In this document: positions 1-5,146 of the stretch, in pieces
Layout: the number at the start of each line of letters is the position of its first letter
Numbering within the stretch: position 1 is the stretch's first letter
Assembly: GCA_900548935.1 (NCBI GenBank)
Contig: URMR01000073.1
Span: forward strand, 1 to 8,879
Length of the DNA stretch: 8,879 bases
DNA from: an uncultured Collinsella sp.
Lineage (GTDB): Bacteria; Actinomycetota; Coriobacteriia; Coriobacteriales; Coriobacteriaceae
Direction: 5' to 3'
Notes under the pieces: generated by a model
What the model saw: the letters and a program-made list of their open reading frames with translations, nothing else
Databases searched by the model: none
Told to the model about the DNA's origin: nothing
Program-made: the position numbers and the translations under genes

Positions 1-98
1 GACAATGTCCTGCTCATATTAAAAGGAACGTCCCTAACTGCCGGTTGTGGGACAATACCGAGCAAACGTGATTGGGGCGTCTGGGAAAAGGGGTCGCG

Positions 99-524
99 AT
101 GAACAAGTTGAGGACGCTTGCCGACGTTCTGCGACAGGCTGGCTTTGCGCGCATCACGGGGCTGTTTCTTATCTTTTACCTGCTGTGCTCGACGGCTGTC
201 TGGCTGTCCGAGCCTACGACCCTCACCTTTGGCGATGGACTTTGGTTTAGCTTTGAGACGGTTTCGACCATCGGCTTTGGCGACATTCCGGCCGAAACAC
301 CGGTTGCCCGCGCTATTACCGTCGTCTTGAGCGTTATCAGCATCTTCTACATCGCCATGCTCACGGGCGTGGCGGTGAACTACTGCAATATGCTCATCAA
401 GATGCGTCAAAAGGACACCATGGCGCGTTTTATGGATGATCTGGAGCATTTGGAAGAGCTCGATCGTGACGAGCTTGCCGATCTTTCGTGTCGCGTGCGC
501 GAGTATCGTCGACGCCAGCGCTAG
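99..524 (+). CDS. Two-transmembrane potassium channel (Ion_trans_2 type), no RCK domain
   Basis: This encodes a 141-residue membrane protein with the classic pore layout of a simple K+ channel. A first hydrophobic helix spans about residues 19-37, followed by a pore helix and the selectivity filter TIGFGD at residues 57-62, then a second helix at about 71-95. The tail after residue 100 is charged (acidic, then an arginine-rich end) and probably cytoplasmic. By family knowledge four subunits would form a K+-selective pore in the cytoplasmic membrane. No RCK/TrkA nucleotide-binding domain follows, so any gating must come from the short tail or from the pore. I chose the ATG at 99 because AAAAGGGG lies a few bases upstream; an in-frame TTG at 72 would add nine residues but has no such site. 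The LOG-family gene follows after 36 bases and may be co-transcribed. Confidence 0.88.
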   Translation: MNKLRTLADVLRQAGFARITGLFLIFYLLCSTAVWLSEPTTLTFGDGLWFSFETVSTIGFGDIPAETPVARAITVVLSVISIFYIAMLTGVAVNYCNMLIKMRQKDTMARFMDDLEHLEELDRDELADLSCRVREYRRRQR

Positions 525-560
525 AACGGGCGCCACGCGTCACGATGAGGGGGACTGAAT

Positions 561-1094
561 ATGAATATCACCGTGTATCTGGGTGCCAGTGTCGGCAATG
601 ATCCGGCATTTCTGCCCGCGGTGCAGGAGCTGGGCAACTGGATTGGCGCCAACGGGCACGCGCTGGTATACGGCGGGTCCAAATCGGGCCTGATGGGTGC
701 GCTCGCCGATAGCGTACTCGAGGCGGGTGGACACGTGACGGGTGTGGAGCCGAGCTTTTTTATCGAGGCCGAGTTTCAGCATGACGGTATCGACGACCTT
801 ATCGTGACGAGCGATATGGCAGAGCGTAAAGCAAAGATGATCGAGCTCGGCGATGCCTTCATCGCCTTTCCCGGCGGGACGGGCACGCTCGAGGAGATTG
901 CCGAGGTCATGTCCGCGGTGTCGTTGGGACACCTGAGTGCTCCGTGCATCCTGTATAACCTGAACGGTTACTACAACGACCTTAAGGCGCTGCTCGAGCA
1001 CATGATTGATAAGGGCTTATCGAGCCCACGGCGCCAGATTGGCATTTACTTTGCCGACGATTTGCGCGAGATTGCCTCAATTGTCAACGGATAA
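561..1094 (+). CDS. LOG-family protein, putative nucleoside 5'-monophosphate phosphoribohydrolase
   Basis: This 177-residue cytosolic protein has the signatures of the LOG (Lonely Guy / TIGR00730) family: a glycine-rich nucleotide-binding stretch VYGGSKSGLMG at residues 36-46, the ERK site at 88-90, and the hallmark PGGTGTLEE at 104-112. Family members hydrolyse nucleoside monophosphates such as AMP or cytokinin riboside monophosphates to the free base plus ribose 5-phosphate. In bacteria the physiological substrate is often unknown and the label 'lysine decarboxylase' is a historical error. The length is normal for the family and the key motif residues are present. The start at 561 is preceded by GAGGGGGA. 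It sits 36 bases after the K+ channel gene and 125 bases before the CLC gene. No clear terminator is seen after it. Confidence 0.92.
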   Translation: MNITVYLGASVGNDPAFLPAVQELGNWIGANGHALVYGGSKSGLMGALADSVLEAGGHVTGVEPSFFIEAEFQHDGIDDLIVTSDMAERKAKMIELGDAFIAFPGGTGTLEEIAEVMSAVSLGHLSAPCILYNLNGYYNDLKALLEHMIDKGLSSPRRQIGIYFADDLREIASIVNG

Positions 1095-1153
1095 GTCTTG
1101 AGCCTGCTCCACTATGACTCCCAATGGTGCCGTTTGCAGCGCGGATGGTTGGC

Positions 1154-1180
1154 TTGTTCGGGCAACGCTCGCTCTACAAT
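1154..1180 (+). promoter_or_regulatory. Probable sigma-70-type promoter of the CLC gene
   Basis: A TACAAT -10 element at 1175-1180 is preceded by TTGTTC at 1154-1159 with a short 15-bp spacer (CTTGTT at 1153-1158 would give 16). The -10 match is good and the -35 only fair. It lies about 40 bases upstream of the CLC start, so the gene can be transcribed independently of the LOG gene. Confidence 0.5.
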
Positions 1181-1219
1181 AAAACGTAGCTATGTCGACT
1201 TTGACCGCGGGAGGACCCG

Positions 1220-2509
1220 ATGGATAACCTTGCCAAACCCACAAACCGCGCGCTGTTTTTAGTTAGCGTTGCCGTGACCGGTGCGTTCGCAGGCGCCGCG
1301 GTCTGGCTGTTCTTTTTTGCGATGGAGCACGGCATCGACTATCTATGGACCGAGATTCCGCACGCGCTGGGCGTCGCTTCGCCCGAGCTTGCCAGCGGTC
1401 CGTTTGGCTTTTTGCCATACCCGTTTTTTGTCTGCCTGCTGGGCGGCCTGTTAATCGGTCTGTACGAAAAGATGACAGGCACCAAGACCGATGATCTCAA
1501 CCAGGTGATGGCTAAGGTTAAGCAAGACGGGCGCTACCCATACGACAACCTGGGCAAGCTTTCGCTCGCGGCGTTGCTGCCGCTGCTGTTTGGCGGAAGC
1601 ATTGGACCGGAGGCCGGCCTGACCGGCGTTATCGCCGGTCTGTGCAGCTGGGTCGGCGACCGCATGCGTCGCTTTGGCGCCGAGTTTAGGGAGCTCACGC
1701 TGCTGGGTACCCAGGCTGCCCTGACGGCGCTCTTTACCGCGCCCGTCTTTGGCTTTGTGGCGCCGCTTGCCGGTAGCGCCGACGGCGACGAGGGCTCTGC
1801 GTCCGACGAGATCACGATCAAGCTGCCCAAAGCACAGAAGACCGTGGTCTATGGCATTGCGATTGCCGGCGGCCTGGGCACCTATCTGCTGCTCGGCCAG
1901 CTCATGGGCGGCGGCATGGGCATGCCCAGGTTCGAGTCCGCCGAGGTGGGCAACCTGGAGCTTACCTGGCTCATTCCGCTGGCGTTGGTTGGCACCGTTT
2001 GCGGTTGGCTGTACTTTGTCTCCGAGCATGCAAGCGAGGCATTGTCCCATGCAATAGGGGAGCGTCCTGTCGTCAAGGCCATGCTGGCCGGTCTGGCGCT
2101 CGCCACCTGCGGCACGGTCCTGCCCTACACCATGTTTGCCGGCGAGACCCAGGCCGACGTGCTCATGGAAACCTACTTGACCATTCCCGCCGGCGTGCTT
2201 ATCGCGACCGGTCTGGTCAAGGCCATGCTGACCCCCGCCCTCATCAACCTTGGTTGGCGCGGCGGCCACTTCTTCCCCGTTATCTTTTCGGGCGTGAGCC
2301 TGGGCTACGGCTTAGCCATTCTTACCGGTGCCGATCCGGTCTTTTGCGTCGCCGTCTGCACGGCATCGACGATGGGCGCCGTTATGCGTCAGCCGGTCAT
2401 GGTCGTGGGCCTGCTGCTCATGTGCTTCCCGCTCAAAGGCATCGTCTGTATGATCATCGCCGCCGTTATCGCCGCCGGCATTCCGCTGCCCAAGCCGCTG
2501 CGCAAGTAG
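1220..2509 (+). CDS. CLC-family chloride channel/transporter, YfeO-like subgroup
   Basis: This encodes a 429-residue polytopic membrane protein with many hydrophobic helices and CLC-family landmarks. GGSIGPEAG at residues 125-133 corresponds to the GREGP region, and GGHFFP at 348-353 corresponds to the GxFxP anion-binding segment. The N-terminal GSGIP motif of classical CLC exchangers is not recognisable. The position of the gating glutamate (E148 in the E. coli exchanger) is Ile128, with a glutamate instead three residues later. That GPE pattern matches the YfeO-like branch as I remember it. Classical members exchange Cl- for H+ or conduct Cl-; ion selectivity and mechanism here are unknown. 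An acidic, soluble-looking insert lies at about residues 185-200. The start is supported by GGGAGG at 1209-1214. It converges on the ABC permease gene, 90 bases away. Confidence 0.88.
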   Translation: MDNLAKPTNRALFLVSVAVTGAFAGAAVWLFFFAMEHGIDYLWTEIPHALGVASPELASGPFGFLPYPFFVCLLGGLLIGLYEKMTGTKTDDLNQVMAKVKQDGRYPYDNLGKLSLAALLPLLFGGSIGPEAGLTGVIAGLCSWVGDRMRRFGAEFRELTLLGTQAALTALFTAPVFGFVAPLAGSADGDEGSASDEITIKLPKAQKTVVYGIAIAGGLGTYLLLGQLMGGGMGMPRFESAEVGNLELTWLIPLALVGTVCGWLYFVSEHASEALSHAIGERPVVKAMLAGLALATCGTVLPYTMFAGETQADVLMETYLTIPAGVLIATGLVKAMLTPALINLGWRGGHFFPVIFSGVSLGYGLAILTGADPVFCVAVCTASTMGAVMRQPVMVVGLLLMCFPLKGIVCMIIAAVIAAGIPLPKPLRK

Positions 2510-2599
2510 CACGGTGGCACACGCCGGGGACATGCCGTTTGCCACGGATTTGCGGGGAGGAGCGGCGATCGCGTTCTTCGTGGATTGAGACTCGCGTGC

Positions 2600-3298
2600 C
2601 TACAGGTCGCGCGCTCGATAGACCTTGGTGCTGACGGCGCAGCTGATTGCGCATAGCACGAGGGTCAGTACGGCAATTCCTGCGCACAAACAGCCCAGAA
2701 CGGCAGGATCGGGATTCGCTCCGGCAATCGACATGAGCCAGTTGCTGATGGGGTTGGAAGAGCTCAGCATTGCCATGGTACCGCAGCCCATCAGGGCAAA
2801 CAGGCCGACGGAAAGGCGCAGCGCCTCCATGTGTCCAAATCGAAAGAACAGCGGCTGTGCCAAAAACACCATCATGAGGGAGATGAGCATCGATGCGGCG
2901 GAGGCTATTGTGATTTCAAAGACGGTCTGTCCCGTCGAGGGAATGCCCGTGTGATCGAAGAACGGAAGGGCGATGATGTTCAAAAGCACGGCGGCGCATG
3001 CCATGACGGCCGAGAAAGCAATAATGCACAGGTAGCGTGCGCAGATGATGTCTTTGCGCGAGAACGGCAGCGTTGCCCGATAGCGCTCCCAGCCGTTTTG
3101 GTTATCGTAGCCAGCCAGTGAGTTCATGATTATGATGGGCGACATGGCGCTGACCGCGCAGGCGCCGGCGCTCATGCCGGAATCGCCGTCCGATGCGTTG
3201 GCAAGGGTTAGCACGACGAAGATGAACAGGCCGACGCTCGCAATGCTCGGGATGAGCGTGCGAGCGATGGCGAGCTCGGACATAAAGGCGCGTTTCAT
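2600..3298 (-). CDS. ABC-2 type transporter permease (ABC2_membrane_5-like)
   Basis: This encodes a 232-residue integral membrane protein with about six hydrophobic segments (roughly residues 11-33, 42-62, 88-112, 128-151, 161-180, 198-222). The loop after the second helix, NGWERYRATLPFSRKDI at residues 68-84, resembles the W-x-x-Y/F-x-x-T-L-P-x-S-R-K element of ABC-2 permeases that pair with YtrB/BcrA-type ATPases. It is the membrane half of an exporter whose ATPase is the gene just upstream. Its ATG overlaps the ATPase stop codon as ATGA at 3298-3295, which implies translational coupling, and an AAAGGGG site lies inside the end of the ATPase gene. The substrate cannot be read from the sequence; relatives act in antimicrobial-peptide resistance or have no known substrate. 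Confidence 0.87.
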   Translation of the reverse strand: MKRAFMSELAIARTLIPSIASVGLFIFVVLTLANASDGDSGMSAGACAVSAMSPIIIMNSLAGYDNQNGWERYRATLPFSRKDIICARYLCIIAFSAVMACAAVLLNIIALPFFDHTGIPSTGQTVFEITIASAASMLISLMMVFLAQPLFFRFGHMEALRLSVGLFALMGCGTMAMLSSSNPISNWLMSIAGANPDPAVLGCLCAGIAVLTLVLCAISCAVSTKVYRARDL

Positions 3299-4176
3299 TT
3301 CGAAGCCCCTTTCAGCGTGAGGCGAAGATAGTCGTCAATGGTTGCCCGATCGCAGGGAATCTCGGGAAAGGCCTCGAGCGTTTCGCGACGGTTGGGCACG
3401 AGCACGTCCACGCTATAGGCGTGGTGGGCGGCACGGGCGCCTTCGACGCAAGCCATAAGCTCGGCGGCCTGCGCTTGGGTGCAGTGGGCGATGCCGGCGC
3501 GGTCGGTAATATCCTCGCGCGGCAGGTCAAAAATAATCGAGCCAGCATCGATGCAGATAACGCGGTCGGCGGTGCGATCGAGGTCGGACGTAATGTGGCT
3601 CGAGAGCAGCACGCTGTGCTGGCCGTCGGAAACAAAGGCGAGCAACTCATCGAGCAGTTCCTCGCGCGCCATGGGATCAAGGCCCGCGGTGGCTTCGTCC
3701 AAAACGAGCAGTTTGGCGCTGTGGCTGAGTGTACAGGCAAGCTGTAGTTTCATGCCCATGCCGCGGGAGAGGTCCTTGACTTTTGTCTTAGGATCGAGGC
3801 CAAATCGGTTGATGAATCCGCTGAACGTTTCGCGATTCCACATGGGGTACGCCGGGCCTACGAGCGCCTCGATCTGGCCCACCTTGAGCGTGGAGGGGAA
3901 GGGACATGTGTCCAGGACAAGACCGACGTGGGAGCGCAGGTGGCGTTGCGACTCATCGGGCGCGTCGGCGCCACAGCACTGCCCAAACAGGTGCACCTTG
4001 CCGGCATCGAGCTTTATAAGCCCGAGCGCAGCTCGAATCGTCGTTGTTTTGCCAGCACCGTTGGCACCAACAAAGCCAACAATCTGGCCGGGCTCCACGG
4101 CGAGCGTGACATCGCGTAGTGAAAAGCGGTCGCTCACACGGCGTGAGATGCCTTTGAGTTCTAAAAGGTTTTGCAT
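3295..4176 (-). CDS. ABC transporter ATP-binding protein (YtrB/BcrA-like)
   Basis: This 293-residue ATPase energises the permease encoded downstream. Walker A is GANGAGKTT at residues 37-45, the signature is LSRGM at 136-140 in place of canonical LSGGQ, Walker B is LLVLDE at 156-161 with the GLDP D-loop after it, and the switch histidine is His194 in SSHI. The Q-loop glutamine is not evident; the segment GLVLDTCPF at 85-93 occupies that place, as I recall for relatives of this kind. A C-terminal extension of about 80 residues follows the nucleotide-binding domain. I start the gene at the ATG at 4176 because AAGAAAGG precedes it and the protein begins in typical fashion (MQNLLELKGI). The open frame continues upstream to 4641, but that part runs antisense-frame through the regulator gene and does not look like protein. 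The gene lies 23 bases after the regulator. Confidence 0.92.
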   Translation of the reverse strand: MQNLLELKGISRRVSDRFSLRDVTLAVEPGQIVGFVGANGAGKTTTIRAALGLIKLDAGKVHLFGQCCGADAPDESQRHLRSHVGLVLDTCPFPSTLKVGQIEALVGPAYPMWNRETFSGFINRFGLDPKTKVKDLSRGMGMKLQLACTLSHSAKLLVLDEATAGLDPMAREELLDELLAFVSDGQHSVLLSSHITSDLDRTADRVICIDAGSIIFDLPREDITDRAGIAHCTQAQAAELMACVEGARAAHHAYSVDVLVPNRRETLEAFPEIPCDRATIDDYLRLTLKGASK

Positions 4177-4199
4177 GGTATAGCCTTTCTTGCAGATGG

Positions 4200-4580
4200 C
4201 TACTGCATGGTTTCGGGGGCTACCAGGTCGAGCATCTCGTGCAGCTTGTCGCGCGTGACGCCCAAGGCTTCGGCTTGGCTTGCCGCTTTCGCAAGTAGCT
4301 CTTCGATATGGCAGAGCTGGTTTTCGCGCAAGAGTTCTTGGTTGCCCTCGGCGACAAAGCAGCCTTTGCCCTGCACGGTGCAGATAAACCCGAGTTGCTC
4401 CAGGTCGGCGTAGGCGCGCTTGGTGGTGATGACGCTCACGCCAAGGTCGCTCGCGAGTGCACGGATGCTGGGGAGTTTGGCTCCCGCAGTGAGTACGCCC
4501 GAAAGGATCTGAGCTTTGACCTGCGAGGCTATTTGCTCGTAGATGGGCTTGTCGCTCGAATTGGATAGGATGATGTCCAC
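4200..4580 (-). CDS. GntR-family transcriptional regulator, YtrA subfamily
   Basis: This 126-residue regulator has an N-terminal winged helix-turn-helix at about residues 10-78. The GntR pattern is clear: KPIYEQIASQVK, then LPSIRALASDLGVS in the recognition region, then a wing GKGCFVA at 71-77. A short helical tail of about 45 residues follows instead of a large ligand-binding domain, which is the YtrA-type architecture. Such proteins usually repress the operon they begin, typically an ABC transporter. That fits the ATPase and permease genes immediately downstream. Translation starts at a GTG, supported by AAGGAG five bases upstream. An inverted repeat overlapping the promoter is a likely autoregulatory operator. 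The inducing ligand is not evident. Confidence 0.93.
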   Translation of the reverse strand: MDIILSNSSDKPIYEQIASQVKAQILSGVLTAGAKLPSIRALASDLGVSVITTKRAYADLEQLGFICTVQGKGCFVAEGNQELLRENQLCHIEELLAKAASQAEALGVTRDKLHEMLDLVAPETMQ

Positions 4581-4585
4581 AGCGG

Positions 4586-4591
4586 CTCCTT
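4586..4591 (-). promoter_or_regulatory. Ribosome binding site for the GntR regulator
   Basis: AAGGAG on the minus strand sits five bases before a GTG codon at 4580-4578. It decides the non-ATG start of the regulator. Confidence 0.8.
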
Positions 4592-4607
4592 AGCTGTTGG
4601 GCTACAC

Positions 4608-4641
4608 GTGTATATAACCGGTAAGCACAGTATATATACAC
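4608..4641. promoter_or_regulatory. Inverted repeat, candidate operator for the GntR/YtrA regulator
   Basis: GTGTATATA at 4608-4616 and TATATACAC at 4633-4641 are a perfect 9-bp inverted repeat with a 16-bp spacer (arm centres 25 bp apart). The right arm shares bases 4633-4634 with the -10 box of the regulator promoter and otherwise lies in its spacer; the left arm lies in the leader. That placement suits a repressor site. The outer arms sit within two small perfect palindromes, TACACGTGTA at 4603-4612 and GTATATATAC at 4630-4639. Assignment to the adjacent GntR protein is inference from position. Confidence 0.5.
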
Positions 4642-4658
4642 TATGCACAGTTATGCAA
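4629..4658 (-). promoter_or_regulatory. Probable promoter of the GntR-ABC operon
   Basis: On the minus strand TTGCAT (4658-4653) and TATACT (4634-4629) are separated by 18 bp, a good sigma-70-type match. It lies about 50 bases before the GTG start and overlaps the right arm of the candidate operator. Confidence 0.6.
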
Positions 4659-4706
4659 GAGACAAATGTGGAATAGCCCGCCGGCGCTGCGCTTGCTCCG
4701 AAACAA

Positions 4707-4761
4707 TCTCAATCTGTAACACCTGGGTCCGTTTTGGGTCGCCTGCTGTTACAGATTGAGA
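4707..4761. repeat. Palindromic unit 1 of the array
   Basis: A perfect 15-bp inverted repeat with a 25-bp loop. The flanking bases A4706 and T4762 extend it to 16 perfect pairs. Confidence 0.93.
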
Positions 4762-4786
4762 TGTTATTTGCCCGCCTGCCTATTTG

Positions 4787-4841
4787 TCTCAATCTGTAAC
4801 AGTAAGAGTCGATTTGCGCGGTTAGATGTTACAGAACGAGA
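4787..4841. repeat. Palindromic unit 2 of the array
   Basis: The left arm is consensus. The right arm reads TGTTACAGAACGAGA with two changes, giving 13 of 15 pairs. Flanking G4786-C4842 and T4785-A4843 extend the stem by two pairs. Confidence 0.9.
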
Positions 4842-4866
4842 CATTGCCCGCCTGCCTCCCCGTTTA

Positions 4867-4921
4867 TCTCGATTTGTAACAGCTAGACCCAATTTGGGCG
4901 ACCAGATGTTACAGATTGAGA
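4867..4921. repeat. Palindromic unit 3 of the array
   Basis: The left arm reads TCTCGATTTGTAACA with two changes and the right arm is consensus. Both changes give G-T wobbles if the unit folds as RNA. Flanking A4866-T4922 adds one pair. Confidence 0.9.
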
Positions 4922-4946
4922 TTGTGCCGGCGGGCCTGTCCGTTTG

Positions 4947-5001
4947 TCTCAATCTGTAACAGGTGGAGGCTCGAAACCCGTCTTACCGTTACAGATTGAG
5001 A
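4947..5001. repeat. Palindromic unit 4 of the array
   Basis: The left arm is consensus and the right arm begins CGTTAC instead of TGTTAC. The stem extends outward by three bases on each side, giving a perfect 17-bp inverted repeat between 4944-4960 and 4988-5004. Confidence 0.92.
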
Positions 5002-5093
5002 CAATCTGCCGTAGAACGCCGCCGACAACCATCTGCCTAGACCCCAACTGATGAATTTGTCCTGATAGGTGCCCTAGAGCGGGATTTCGCGGC

Positions 5094-5099
5094 TACAAT
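5094..5099 (+). promoter_or_regulatory. Probable -10 element of prfC
   Basis: TACAAT, the same -10 sequence seen upstream of the CLC gene, lies 47 bases before the chosen prfC start. No convincing -35 hexamer is seen at the usual distance. Confidence 0.45.
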
Positions 5100-5132
5100 A
5101 GTGCGGTTACAACGACGTAATGCACTCAATGC

Positions 5133-5141
5133 AAGAAAGGA
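5133..5141 (+). promoter_or_regulatory. Ribosome binding site deciding the prfC start
   Basis: AAGAAAGGA lies five bases before the ATG at 5147. The in-frame ATG at 5120 would add nine residues but has no such site and would leave almost no leader after the predicted -10 box. Confidence 0.7.
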
Positions 5142-5146
5142 TCCGC

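Larger units (their letters stand above)
4707..5001. repeat. Array of eight alternating inverted 15-bp arms at 40-bp pitch (four 55-bp palindromic units)
   Basis: The arm TCTCAATCTGTAACA (L) and its complement TGTTACAGATTGAGA (R) alternate L-R-L-R-L-R-L-R. L arms start at 4707, 4787, 4867 and 4947; R arms at 4747, 4827, 4907 and 4987. Every gap between neighbouring arms is exactly 25 bp, so the arm pitch is 40 bp and the unit period is 80 bp. Five of the eight arms match the consensus perfectly (three L, two R); the R arm of unit 2 and the L arm of unit 3 have two changes each, and the R arm of unit 4 has one. The array fills the middle of the 566-bp divergent gap between the GntR gene and prfC, outside both predicted transcripts. 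I see no ORF in it. In the rest of the gap, 5005-5093 shows nothing recognisable, and 4660-4706 only a GC-rich motif related to the array spacers. Confidence 0.93.

Noticed and set aside
45..73. Promoter for the K+ channel gene around TTGTGG/GACAAT
   Set aside because: No pair of hexamers has an acceptable spacing; the true promoter may lie upstream of the window.
1451..2269. A 272-residue minus-strand open frame within the CLC gene
   Set aside because: It is antisense to a clear membrane-protein gene, with no motif and no ribosome site of note.
2510..2599. Bidirectional terminator between the convergent CLC and permease genes
   Set aside because: Only a loose GTGGCA/TGCCAC pairing with a 20-base loop is present, and there is no T-tract on either strand.
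4177..4641. N-terminal extension of the ABC ATPase up to 4641
   Set aside because: It overlaps the whole GntR gene in another frame and is not protein-like; a good ribosome site precedes the ATG at 4176.
4707..5001. The repeat array as a CRISPR array
   Set aside because: Arms alternate in orientation, are only 15 bp, spacers resemble each other, and no cas gene is nearby.
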